Origin: Alphaproteobacteria bacterium
GTDB lineage: Bacteria; Pseudomonadota; Alphaproteobacteria; Micropepsales; Micropepsaceae
Assembly (NCBI GenBank): GCA_003131925.1
Contig: PKWC01000072.1
Coordinates: 10,918 to 35,554, forward strand
Direction: 5' to 3'
Length of the DNA: 24,637 nucleotides
In this document: positions 15,513-23,111 of the stretch, piece after piece
Layout: the number at the start of each line of letters is the position of its first letter
Position numbering within the stretch: position 1 is the first letter of the stretch
Notes under the pieces: generated by a model
Told to the model about the DNA's origin: nothing
Databases searched by the model: none
The model's input: only the letters and a program-made list of their open reading frames with translations
Made by a program: the position numbers and the translations under genes

Positions 15513-17113
15513 GCGACGCCCGTGAGCTCGCCCGCAACCGCACGGTGAATCAGTGCGGCAGTCGGTCTGCATCCGAATAGCGCCGCGAATGAGCCGAAGC
15601 GCGGACCCTGGCTTTGGCCGAAAAGAATCTCGTAGAGCGCCCTGAACCATTCCCGCAACGGCTCAAATCCGTGCCGTTTGCCGACCTCATAAACCAAATT
15701 CTGCACCGCTTCGCCGTTGCGCTCCTCCGGTATCGATTGAAGCACGCGGGCAAGGTCTTCCAGGGCAGCTCGTTCCTTTTCATTCGCCGCGCGGTAGCGC
15801 TTCAGCGGCTTCACCCGATCCTCGTAGTAGCGAAGCGCATGTCCGACCAGGCGATCGAGCGCCGGATTGGTATTGGGATCAGCGGCAGGCGCGTAAGCAC
15901 GGATGAAACCCCACAGCACATCGCGGTCTTGCGCGTTCGACGCACTGACGAGATTGAGCAAGAGCGCAAAACTTACCGGATAGGAATCCGGCGGTGGATC
16001 GCCAACATGAATGTGCCACACCGCGCTCTCGATCCGCTGCGAATCCTCGCTCAGACTCCAATATTGCCTTAGAAGCTCGATGTACTCGTCGACCGCCTTG
16101 GGGATCACGTCAAAATAGAGGCGCTTTGCAGTGCGCGGCTTTTGGTACATGAACAGCGAGAGGCTCTCCGGTGGCCCATAGGCGAGCCATTCTTCGATCG
16201 AGAGGCCATTGCCGCGCGATTTGGAGATGCGTTCGCCATTTTCGTCGAGGAACAGCTCGTAGTTGAAACCCTCCGGCGGCTCGCCGCCGATCGCCCGGAG
16301 GATTTTCGACGACAACTCCACGGAGGAAATCAGATCCTTGCCGGACATCTCGTAATCGACGCCGAGCGCCAGCCAGCGCATTGCCCAGTCCGCCTTCCAT
16401 TGCAGCTTGCAGTGACCGCCGGTGACCGGCACCTCGCTGCGGCGGCCCTCATCCTCATAGACGATTGTACCCCGCGTGGCATTCCATTCGAGGATCGGCA
16501 CTTGCAGCACGCGGCCCGAGCGTGGGCAGATCGGCAGGAACGGCGAATAGGTCGCACGTCGCTCCGGGCCAAGCGTGGGCAGAACGATGTCGCGCACCTT
16601 TTCATAATTCGCGAGCACGGTCATGAGCGCGTTGTCGAATCGGCCGCTCTTGTAGCATTCCGTCGCGCTCAAGAATTCATACTCAAATCCAAAGCTGTCG
16701 AGAAAGGCCCGAAGCCGCGCATTGTTGTGCGCGCCGTAGCTCGAATGCGTACCGAACGGATCGGGAATCGCGGTGAGGGGGAGTCCCAGATGTTCACGCA
16801 GCATGTCCTGGTTGGGAACGTTTCCCGGCACTTTGCGCAGGCCGTCCATGTCATCCGAAAACGAGCAGAGCCTTGTCGGAATTCCACTCATCAGCGCGAA
16901 TGCCCGCCTGACCCAACTTGTCCGCGCGACCTCGCCGAAGGTACCGATATGTGGAAGGCCCGATGGTCCGTATCCCGTTTCGAACGTAATCGCCCCGGGT
17001 TCCGCCAGCCCGCGGTTCTGCCGGCGCTCGAGACGCGCCAGAACCTTCCGCGCCTCCTCAAAGGGCCACGCGTGAGCTGTGCGGGCGAGCTCAGGCGCGA
17101 ATTCAGAAGCCAT
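15509..17113 (-). CDS. lysK: Lysyl-tRNA synthetase, class I
   Basis: A 534-residue class I LysRS, the archaeal-type enzyme that replaces the class II LysS/LysU form in many alphaproteobacteria. The Rossmann-fold HIGH motif is SGLPHIGTFGE (51-61), and the KMSKS motif is ERISKSRGNGLS (294-305). Typical segments DDMDGLRKVPGN, GKDLISS and FNYELFLDENGERISKSRGNGLS are also present. It charges tRNA-Lys in the cytoplasm. The ATG at 17113 starts MASEFAPELARTAHAWPFEEARKV, a normal N-terminus for the family. It is the first gene of the minus-strand lysK-TPR-pyrD group and is divergent from the helicase gene. The 127-bp gap to the helicase ATG should contain both promoters. Confidence 0.95.
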   Translation of the reverse strand: MASEFAPELARTAHAWPFEEARKVLARLERRQNRGLAEPGAITFETGYGPSGLPHIGTFGEVARTSWVRRAFALMSGIPTRLCSFSDDMDGLRKVPGNVPNQDMLREHLGLPLTAIPDPFGTHSSYGAHNNARLRAFLDSFGFEYEFLSATECYKSGRFDNALMTVLANYEKVRDIVLPTLGPERRATYSPFLPICPRSGRVLQVPILEWNATRGTIVYEDEGRRSEVPVTGGHCKLQWKADWAMRWLALGVDYEMSGKDLISSVELSSKILRAIGGEPPEGFNYELFLDENGERISKSRGNGLSIEEWLAYGPPESLSLFMYQKPRTAKRLYFDVIPKAVDEYIELLRQYWSLSEDSQRIESAVWHIHVGDPPPDSYPVSFALLLNLVSASNAQDRDVLWGFIRAYAPAADPNTNPALDRLVGHALRYYEDRVKPLKRYRAANEKERAALEDLARVLQSIPEERNGEAVQNLVYEVGKRHGFEPLREWFRALYEILFGQSQGPRFGSFAALFGCRPTAALIHRAVAGELTGVA

Positions 17114-17240
17114 CGGAACAGCTGTGCCTTGATAATTTCGACGAGCACGAAAGCTAGGCTTTGCCGTGGGATTCCGTCAATGTGCGTTGCGCGAAGCACT
17201 GAAACTGCCAAATGCGGTTACCGTTTGCGCGCCGATTGCA

Positions 17241-19994
17241 ATGGATGAATTCGAATTAAAGGAACTTGTCGACGTTCCCGCGCTCGTTCCGGCGCCGGGC
17301 GGCGCACATATTGCGCTTGCCGGCGGGTCTTGCCGTGAGACGGGTTGGGATGAGGCGCGCACGCTCTTTCGTTCGGGCGCTGTTCTGATTGCGAATACGG
17401 CCTTCGTCGGAGGAAGACTCGGGACGCACCCCCTCAAGCCGGTGTTCGATCTGCTCGAATTGTTCGCATTCGTCCGGCCGGCAACGCCCTTTGTTCCGAG
17501 TGCACTGGGTGTTGCCCGCGCGGTCGGTATCTCCGGCTCTTCATCTCCCGATGCCTCAGTGCGGGCGCTGCGTGAAGCGGCGGGCGTTCTCGTCGATCAA
17601 CTGCGCAAACTTCCCGAGCCTGAGCGCGTGCGTCTTCAACCTCTGGCGGATTTGCTGGCGCGCGCGGGATGGCGATGGGGACCGCTCGTTGTCGGCGCGG
17701 TCGGCGAGTTGAAACGCGCCGCACCTCCGCCCTCGGCTCTGGCTGCTTGGCAGAGCCTTCCCCAATGGGAAGACGATGCGCCACCGCCCAAGCCCTCTTC
17801 GATACCCGTAGGGAGCGACGAAACGCGTGCGCGCCTCGCGCGTCTGATTGGCGCCTCGGGAGAAACAAGGCTCGAGCAGAGTGCCTATGCGGACGCGGCC
17901 ACGCATGCTTTCGCTTCGCGCGAGCACGCCGGAGCGCCACGAGTTGCACTGCTCGAAGCGGGCACGGGCGTGGGAAAAACCCTTGGCTATCTCGCACCGG
18001 CCAGCCTGTGGGCGGAAAAGAACGGCCCGGGCCTGTGGCTCTCCACCTACACGCGCAATCTGCAGCGCCAGATCGTTCAGGAGATTGCCCGTCTTTATCC
18101 TGACCCCGCCGAGCGCGACGAGAAGGCGGTGGTGCGCAAGGGCCGTGAAAACTATCTCTGCCTGCTGAACTTCGAAGACGCTGCGCGCCGCAATTTGCTC
18201 GCATCGGGTCAGCGCATCGTGGCGCTCGGGCTGATCGCGCGGTGGATCGCAGCCGGCGCCGACGGGGACGTATCGGGCGCAGGCTTCCCCTCCTTTCTGG
18301 GAGCATCCTTCCCCGTGCGCGAGATCACGGATCGGCGTGGCGAATGCATCTACTCGGCGTGTCCGCATTACCGCGTCTGCTTTATTGAGCGTGCGGTGCG
18401 ACGCTCGCGTCGTGCGCCCATCGTCGTCGCCAACCATGCCCTCGTCATTGCGCAAGCTGGGCGTGACTGGGCGTCGCCGGATGCGACGACCGACGTGCCA
18501 GTCGAGCGGCGCGTGCGCTATGTGTTCGACGAAGGACATCATCTCTTCGACGCAGCCGATTCCGGATTCGCCACGCATCTGTGCGGACGCGAGATGGCCG
18601 ATCTTCGGCGCTGGATCAGGGGATATGAAGGCCGCGCGCGCGGCCGCATGAGAGGACTTGAAGAGCGACTTAAGGACGTTGTCGGCGACGACCGCGGCGC
18701 CCGCGCGCTGCTCGATGAGGCGAAGGCCACGGCCGGGGCTCTGGCGGGGGAGGGCGCGGTCACCCGCATCGTGAATGCCGCCGCCCGCAACCCCGGCGAG
18801 GCGTTCCTCGCTGCCTGTTATCAGCAAGTGCGGGCACGCAGCGGGGACAGCGATCCCCGTTACTCTCTCGAGGCGGAGACGCAGCCGCCCGGTGACGAGC
18901 TGCGCGAGGCTTCGCGCGAGCTTGCCAGGGCGCTCCTCGCGATTGCCAAGCCTCTGCTCGCGCTCGCGGGCAGCTTGCGTCGCAAAATGGACGTGGAAGC
19001 AAAGGACCTCGAGACCTCGCAGCGCGCGCGCATTGAGGCCGCGGCGCGCGGCCTGGAGCGCCGCGCAAAGCAGGTCCTGCCGGGATGGATTGCGATGCTC
19101 GATTCGCTGGCGGGGGGTGCGCGCGGGGAGGAGTTCGTGGACTGGCTGGAAATCGAACGCGAAGACGGCCGTGATATCGATGTTGGTCTCCGGCGCCATT
19201 GGGTCGATCCGACAATTCCATTTGCGAGCGACGTGCTCGCGCCTGCGCATGGCGCGCTCATCACTTCGGCAACCCTGCGCGATTCAGAGAGCGGCGCCGA
19301 CGACTGGCAGTCGGCGGAGGTGCGCACGGGCGCCCATCATCTTGCCGAGCCGCCAAAGCGGGCGAGCTTCGGCTCGCCGTTCCGCTATGCCGAGCAGGCG
19401 CGCATCTTCGTGATTCGCGACGTCGAGCGGCGCGATCCGACCGCGCTGGCCAGCGCCTATCGCGAATTGTTCATCGCCGCCGGCGGCGGCGCGCTTGGAT
19501 TGTTTACATCGGTGCGCATGTTGCGGGCCGTCGAGGAAAGAATTGCAGCGCCGCTCGCGCAGGCGGGGTTGGCGCTCTATGCGCAGCATGTGGACAGGCT
19601 CGATACGGGTACGCTTGTCGATCTGTTTCGCGCCGAGGAAAATGCGTGCGTCCTTGGCACGGATGCGCTGCGCGATGGCGTCGACGTTGTTGGCCGCTCG
19701 CTCCGTCTCGTCGTCTTCGACAAACTGCCATGGCCGCGGCCGACCATCCTGCACAAGGCGCGCCGCGCCCGCTTCGGCCGCACTTATGACGATCTTCTGA
19801 CTCGGCTCAGGTTGAAGCAGGCTTTTGGACGGTTGATCCGCAGCCAGAACGACAAGGGCTGCTTCGTAATCCTCGAAGCCGCGACCCCGTCACGCCTTTT
19901 GAGCGCGTTGCCGGCCGAAGCCCCCGTCCTCCGCTGCGGTCTTGCCGAGGCGGTCGCCGAGGTCAAATCGTTTCTGGCCGACGAGCATCCGTGA
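17241..19994 (+). CDS. DinG/XPD-like ATP-dependent DNA helicase with Fe-S cysteines
   Basis: From the ATG at 17241 this is a 917-residue superfamily 2 helicase. An N-terminal alphaproteobacterial extension has PLKPVFDLLELFAFVRPATP. Walker A is EAGTGVGKTLGYLAPA (about residue 240). Four cysteines suited to a 4Fe-4S cluster follow: one in ENYLCLLNFED (about 306) and three in GECIYSACPHYRVC (about 367-380). Then come VVANHAL, the DEGHH box (about 430), SATLRD and the C-terminal motif LKQAFGRLIRSQNDKGCFVILE (QxxGRxIR). DinG relatives unwind 5'-tailed DNA, D-loops or R-loops in repair and replication restart. The frame extends to a GTG at 17166. I prefer 17241 because VDVPALVPAPGG then lies near the N-terminus as in relatives, but neither start has a strong ribosome-binding site. 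Confidence 0.92.
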   Translation: MDEFELKELVDVPALVPAPGGAHIALAGGSCRETGWDEARTLFRSGAVLIANTAFVGGRLGTHPLKPVFDLLELFAFVRPATPFVPSALGVARAVGISGSSSPDASVRALREAAGVLVDQLRKLPEPERVRLQPLADLLARAGWRWGPLVVGAVGELKRAAPPPSALAAWQSLPQWEDDAPPPKPSSIPVGSDETRARLARLIGASGETRLEQSAYADAATHAFASREHAGAPRVALLEAGTGVGKTLGYLAPASLWAEKNGPGLWLSTYTRNLQRQIVQEIARLYPDPAERDEKAVVRKGRENYLCLLNFEDAARRNLLASGQRIVALGLIARWIAAGADGDVSGAGFPSFLGASFPVREITDRRGECIYSACPHYRVCFIERAVRRSRRAPIVVANHALVIAQAGRDWASPDATTDVPVERRVRYVFDEGHHLFDAADSGFATHLCGREMADLRRWIRGYEGRARGRMRGLEERLKDVVGDDRGARALLDEAKATAGALAGEGAVTRIVNAAARNPGEAFLAACYQQVRARSGDSDPRYSLEAETQPPGDELREASRELARALLAIAKPLLALAGSLRRKMDVEAKDLETSQRARIEAAARGLERRAKQVLPGWIAMLDSLAGGARGEEFVDWLEIEREDGRDIDVGLRRHWVDPTIPFASDVLAPAHGALITSATLRDSESGADDWQSAEVRTGAHHLAEPPKRASFGSPFRYAEQARIFVIRDVERRDPTALASAYRELFIAAGGGALGLFTSVRMLRAVEERIAAPLAQAGLALYAQHVDRLDTGTLVDLFRAEENACVLGTDALRDGVDVVGRSLRLVVFDKLPWPRPTILHKARRARFGRTYDDLLTRLRLKQAFGRLIRSQNDKGCFVILEAATPSRLLSALPAEAPVLRCGLAEAVAEVKSFLADEHP

Positions 19995-20562
19995 TGGGGA
20001 GCCCCTTGACGCTGAGGAGCATTCCTCGAATGCGATTCCGCTAAAGGTTGTTGGTTTCCGTTTGCTGACAGACGGAGATTTTCCGCTGCTGACCGCCTGG
20101 CTCGCCGAGCCTCATGTTCGCAAATTCTACCAGAAGGCACTCGTTACTCTGATGGACGTTGCTTCGGAGTATGGCCCATGCGTGCAGGGCGAGGATCCGA
20201 CGATTTGCTACCTGGCGGTCAGTGGCACGACGCCGTTTGCCTATCTCCAGTGCTACCGCAATGCCGACTATCCGCAATGGGCTGAGATCATCGGCGTAAC
20301 CGACGGCATCAGTGTGGATCTGTACATCGGTGAACCGTCATTTCTTGGCCGAGGCTTCGGACAGGCTGCATTGAGCGGCTTTCTGCGGCAGGTTGCGTTT
20401 GCGCATTTCAGAGCGGAAAGTCGCGCTTATATTTCCCATGAGCCAGGCAACGAGGCGGCGCTGCAATGTTCCGTGACTGTTGGCTTTCGTCCGCTGCAAA
20501 CTTTCACCGAGAATGGTGTCGAATCCATTCTGCTGGCGGTGGGTAGGCGGTCGCTGAAGTGA
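19942..20562 (+). CDS. AAC(6')-like GNAT acetyltransferase (start uncertain)
   Basis: The conserved part begins near 20050 and covers about 170 residues: GFRLLTDGDFPLLTAWLAEPHVRKFY, YLAVSGTTPFAYLQCY, the acetyl-CoA loop IGEPSFLGRGFGQAAL (motif A, Q/RxxGxG/A) and NEAALQCSVTVGFRPLQTFTENG. This matches GNAT enzymes of the aminoglycoside 6'-N-acetyltransferase/siderophore acetylase group (Acetyltransf_8). The native substrate is unknown, and resistance is not implied. The start is odd: the frame has no ATG or GTG before the domain. The coordinates given use the TTG at 19942, inside the helicase gene. ATGs at 19994 (overlapping the helicase stop) and 20030 lie in another frame that ends at 20044, so a one-base frameshift or a non-standard ATT start is possible. 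Confidence 0.75.
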   Translation: MPRRSPRSNRFWPTSIRDGEPLDAEEHSSNAIPLKVVGFRLLTDGDFPLLTAWLAEPHVRKFYQKALVTLMDVASEYGPCVQGEDPTICYLAVSGTTPFAYLQCYRNADYPQWAEIIGVTDGISVDLYIGEPSFLGRGFGQAALSGFLRQVAFAHFRAESRAYISHEPGNEAALQCSVTVGFRPLQTFTENGVESILLAVGRRSLK

Positions 20563-20776
20563 GGGGACATCGCGGCTGCGGCGTGTCTGGTTTGTTTCGT
20601 AACGCGTCGGCGGCCGGCCGGTTGACGAGATTGTCGTTGAACCAATTGGAACAGACCGGCGCGAAAGGTGTGGCGGCGTCGAACCTGGCAACTTCAGCGG
20701 TACCAAGCGTGATGTGAGCTCATCGCGCCGAAGGCGAGACGCGAGACGATGAGGCCCGTCTGACCGAGGATTGCTT

Positions 20777-20905
20777 ATGGCACTTCCTGGTTCCGCGCTT
20801 TCGGATGACTTTGTGCATAGCGGCACCGGGCGAGACGAGCATCTGCAACGACAGCATGCCGCTTCCGTGAAATTCACAACACGTGGAAGCGGCATTCCGC
20901 CCTGA
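20777..20905 (+). CDS. Possible small ORF, 42 residues, unknown
   Basis: An ATG at 20777 is preceded by GAGGA with 6 bases of spacing and opens a 42-codon frame ending in TGA at 20905. The peptide is hydrophilic (for example SGTGRDEHLQRQHAASVKF), has no membrane segment or cysteine, and matches no family I know. Its last third coincides with the hairpin at 20856-20895, which argues that it may be chance. The evidence is only the ribosome-binding site and the frame. Confidence 0.15.
   Translation: MALPGSALSDDFVHSGTGRDEHLQRQHAASVKFTTRGSGIPP
20856..20895. repeat. Inverted repeat / hairpin between the GNAT gene and dcd
   Basis: Perfect 11-bp arms ATGCCGCTTCC (20856-20866) and GGAAGCGGCAT (20885-20895) enclose 18 bases. 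In RNA, two G-U pairs and one G-C pair would extend the stem inward to 14 pairs. There is no T run after the right arm, so it is not a classic intrinsic terminator. It could be an attenuator or a remnant of mobile-element ends. It lies 89 bases upstream of the dcd ATG. Confidence 0.6.
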
Positions 20906-20984
20906 TGGCGGCGCGGACGAAAATATCGGGGGTTGCGCATCCCACATGGCCGCGGACGCGACTCGCGACTAGAATGTTCGCAGG

Positions 20985-22142
20985 ATGGCGGAGATCGAGC
21001 ACAGCCTGTTCGGCCGGGACGAGTCTGGCGAGGGTGGCGAGCCCTACGGTCGGCACTCGACCGGCATCTTGCCGAGCCATGTGCTGAAACAGCTTATCCG
21101 GGCGCGGCGCGAAGTGCTGGCCGCGGAGGAGATCGAACCCTCGCAAATTCAGCCTGCAAGCGTGGACCTCAGGCTCGGGCCTATGGCTTGGCGCGTGCGG
21201 GCAAGCTTTTTGCCGGGCCCGCAGGCGACGGTTCGCGACAAGCTCGCCACGGTTGCACTGCACGAGATCGATTTGACCGACGGCGCGGTGCTGGAAACCG
21301 GCTGCGTCTATGTCGTGCCTCTGCTCGAGAGCCTCGAGCTCAGTTTCCGCGTCTCGGGCATCGCCAATCCCAAGAGCTCGACAGGACGTCTCGACGTCTT
21401 CACGCGCCTCATTGTCGACCGGGCACAGTCATTCGACCGCGTCGATCCGGGCTATCGGGGGCCGCTCTATGCCGAGATTTCGCCGCGGACCTTTCCGATC
21501 CTTGTGCGTAAGGGATCGCGGCTGAACCAGCTGCGCATCCGGCGAGGTTCGCCGCAATTCACCGACACGCAGCTAAAGCGGCTGCACGCCGATACGCCGC
21601 TGGTCGACGGGCCGGCCGACATCGAAAACGGGCTGGCGCTCTCCGTCGATCTCAAGGGCGATCCCGCGCTGCAACAGGTGGGGTGGCGTGCCAAGCGTCA
21701 CACGGGAATCATCGATATCGATCAGAGGGACGCACTAGAGGCACCCGATTTCTGGGACTCGATCCAGGCCAGCCGGTCCGGCACGATCGTGCTCGATCCG
21801 GACGAGTTCTACATTCTCGCCTCGCGCGAGGCGGTGTCGATCCCGCCGGAATTTGCTGCCGAGATGCTGCCCTTTAATCCGCTGGTCGGAGAATTTCGCG
21901 TGCACTATGCCGGCTTCTTCGATCCTGGCTTCGGGCATGAAGCCGGCCTCGGGCGCGGCGCGCGCGCCGTGCTCGAGGTGAGAAGCCACGAGGTGCCCTT
22001 CATCCTCGAACACGGCCAGATCATTGGCAGGCTAGTTTTCGAACGGCTGACCGAGCCACCGCCGGAGGTCTACGGTCAGGGAATTGGTTCCAACTATCAG
22101 CGTCAGGGCCTGCGACTGTCGAAGCACTTCAAACACGGTTAG
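20985..22142 (+). CDS. dcd: dCTP deaminase, double-length (tandem-domain) form
   Basis: A 385-residue protein, about twice the length of E. coli Dcd (193), with two dCTP deaminase/dUTPase-like domains in tandem. The first domain (about 40-200) shows IQPASVDLRLG, the nucleotide-binding NPKSSTGRLDVF, and the active-site region FDRVDPGYRGPLYAEIS with its Glu. The second (about 220-380) repeats the fold with PFNPLVGEFRVHYAGFFDPGFG and ARAVLEVRSHEVPFILEHGQIIGRLVFERL, but lacks the SS-x-x-R-type phosphate-binding stretch. The reaction is dCTP + water to dUTP + ammonia, feeding dTMP synthesis. Long forms of this kind are known in alphaproteobacteria. The ATG at 20985 is the only plausible start before the domain. 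The gene stands alone. Confidence 0.92.
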   Translation: MAEIEHSLFGRDESGEGGEPYGRHSTGILPSHVLKQLIRARREVLAAEEIEPSQIQPASVDLRLGPMAWRVRASFLPGPQATVRDKLATVALHEIDLTDGAVLETGCVYVVPLLESLELSFRVSGIANPKSSTGRLDVFTRLIVDRAQSFDRVDPGYRGPLYAEISPRTFPILVRKGSRLNQLRIRRGSPQFTDTQLKRLHADTPLVDGPADIENGLALSVDLKGDPALQQVGWRAKRHTGIIDIDQRDALEAPDFWDSIQASRSGTIVLDPDEFYILASREAVSIPPEFAAEMLPFNPLVGEFRVHYAGFFDPGFGHEAGLGRGARAVLEVRSHEVPFILEHGQIIGRLVFERLTEPPPEVYGQGIGSNYQRQGLRLSKHFKHG

Positions 22143-22293
22143 CGACCAGGGTGCGAACCAGCATTGGTTGTTGCGGCGAATCCACACTTCGTCGGAATTT
22201 GTCGGAGATCGTCCGACACCCATTGCGTAACGCCACGGTCCCGGCACACTCCCGGCGCTGCAGCTTTCGCCTTGGGGGAATGAGGAGGCTGCA

Positions 22294-22347
22294 GTGACCA
22301 GGGTCCGCATTGAAGGGGGCAGCATGAGGCGGCTACGGCGCGAATAG
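22294..22347 (+). CDS. Possible 17-residue Arg-rich leader peptide
   Basis: GAGGAGG at 22282-22288, one of the strongest ribosome-binding sites in the window, is 5 bases before a GTG at 22294. The frame encodes MTRVRIEGGSMRRLRRE and stops at TAG 22345-22347. Six of the 17 residues are Arg. The stop codon lies in the apical loop of the hairpin 22323-22363, so a translating ribosome would cover the hairpin's left arm. That geometry is typical of leader peptides in attenuators, but nothing else proves expression. Confidence 0.25.
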   Translation: MTRVRIEGGSMRRLRRE

Positions 22348-22363
22348 CGCCGGCCGCCTCATG
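22323..22363 (+). promoter_or_regulatory. Strong hairpin upstream of dedA (attenuator-like, or dcd terminator)
   Basis: Perfect 11-bp outer arms CATGAGGCGGC (22323-22333) and GCCGCCTCATG (22353-22363) continue, after a 2-base bulge (TA), into a 6-bp inner stem CGGCGC/GCGCCG around the loop GAATA. That makes a 17-bp GC-rich stem. It ends 37 bases before the dedA ATG. There is no T run after it, so rho-independent termination is not clearly supported. RNA processing, attenuation or a binding site are alternatives. Confidence 0.6.
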
Positions 22364-22400
22364 ACATTTCTGGACACCGCTTCGGACAGCAGCAATTGGC

Positions 22401-23111
22401 ATGGCCGCCACGCCGCGTGCTAAGCCCGACCGCATGCACGACTTCCTCCATACCTGCATTGCCTTCATCAGACTGCACGGCGCGTGGGCAGGGCCGGTCG
22501 TGTTCGCCGTCACGTTCGGCGAATCCTTCGTGGGGCTGAACCTGATCTGTCCGGGAACCGCCATTATGCTGATCACCGGGACGCTCGTGCGCGGGCAGCT
22601 CAATCCCCACGGCGTTCTCGACCTGTGGCCGGTTCTGATCGGCGGCATACTGGGCGGGATTGCAGGAGATGCGATCTCGTTCTGGTTCGGGCGAAGGTTC
22701 GGCCCGCTCCTCGAGAAGCATTGGTTTTTCGTGAGGCACCCCGAGATTCTTTCGCGCGGCTATGCTTTCTTCGACCGCTTCGGAACAGCCAGCGTGTTCG
22801 TCGGGCGTTTCTTTGGGCCGGTGCGGGCCTGCATCCCCCTCGTCGCGGGCATCATGGTGATGTCATGGCGGAATTTCTGGATCGCCAATATCGGCTCGGC
22901 GATTGTCTGGGCTCCGGCTCTCCTGCTTCTGGGCACGAGTTTCCGGCTGTTGACGAGAAGTCTGGGTCTTGTGCACGGGGAAGGGTTGGCCGAGAGCATC
23001 GCCGGGGTCGTATTCCTCACGATCCTTGTTTGGGCGGCGCGGCGCTACGGCGTGCTCGAAAAGGTTCGTCATGCGTGGCGAAGGCGCATGGGCAAGATGG
23101 CGCAACATTGA
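22401..23111 (+). CDS. DedA-family membrane protein (VTT/SNARE-associated domain)
   Basis: A 236-residue inner-membrane protein with several hydrophobic segments. DedA/VTT hallmarks are visible: VVFAVTFGESFVGLNLICPGTAIMLITG (with the conserved acidic residue and PG re-entrant loop), GGIAGDAISFWFGRRFGP, RGYAFFDRFGTASVFVGRFFGPVRACIPLVAG (the GRF-P-R-P-AG signature with its essential Arg) and WRNFWIANIGSAIVWAP. DedA proteins act in membrane homeostasis; several recycle undecaprenyl phosphate or flip phospholipids, depending on subfamily. The start could be the ATG at 22401 or at 22434 (MHDFLHTCIAFI), as neither has a strong ribosome-binding site. Its stop overlaps the phosphatase start (TGATG), so the two products are probably made together. 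Confidence 0.9.
   Translation: MAATPRAKPDRMHDFLHTCIAFIRLHGAWAGPVVFAVTFGESFVGLNLICPGTAIMLITGTLVRGQLNPHGVLDLWPVLIGGILGGIAGDAISFWFGRRFGPLLEKHWFFVRHPEILSRGYAFFDRFGTASVFVGRFFGPVRACIPLVAGIMVMSWRNFWIANIGSAIVWAPALLLLGTSFRLLTRSLGLVHGEGLAESIAGVVFLTILVWAARRYGVLEKVRHAWRRRMGKMAQH

Larger units (their letters stand above)
20563..20984. other. 422-bp gap without a convincing gene
   Basis: Between the GNAT gene and dcd I find no recognisable protein on either strand. The reading frames crossing it are short and low in family-like motifs. It contains an 11-bp perfect inverted repeat at 20856-20895 and one small frame with a plausible ribosome-binding site (20777-20905). The composition and the patchwork of short open frames on both strands would fit a decayed gene or mobile-element remnant, but I could not recognise a parent. 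Confidence 0.5.
22143..22400. other. 258-bp gap upstream of dedA with leader-like elements
   Basis: No full gene is present. The gap holds a small inverted repeat GTCGGA-GATCG-TCCGAC (22201-22217), preceded 8 bases upstream by another GTCGGA. It also holds a strong GAGGAGG site at 22282-22288 followed by a short GTG frame, and a large hairpin at 22323-22363. The last two are listed separately. This is the only place where the promoter of the dedA-phosphatase pair can lie. Confidence 0.5.

Noticed and set aside
16142..17248. 368-codon open frame on the plus strand across lysK
   Set aside because: Antisense to a complete class I LysRS with HIGH and KMSKS motifs; no recognisable domain in the antisense product.
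17556..19250. 564-codon open frame on the minus strand inside the helicase gene
   Set aside because: Arg/Ala-rich shadow of a high-GC gene; the opposite strand has complete helicase motifs.
20720..20947. 75-codon minus-strand frame in the gap before dcd, considered as a remnant gene
   Set aside because: No recognisable motif, no ribosome-binding site judged convincing, and part of it is the complement of the hairpin; treated as non-coding.
22484..23110. Long in-frame extension upstream of the phosphatase, which would give a 627-residue protein
   Set aside because: It runs through dedA in another frame, is Arg-rich with no family pattern, and the ATG at 23111 gives a perfect signal peptide and a stop/start overlap.
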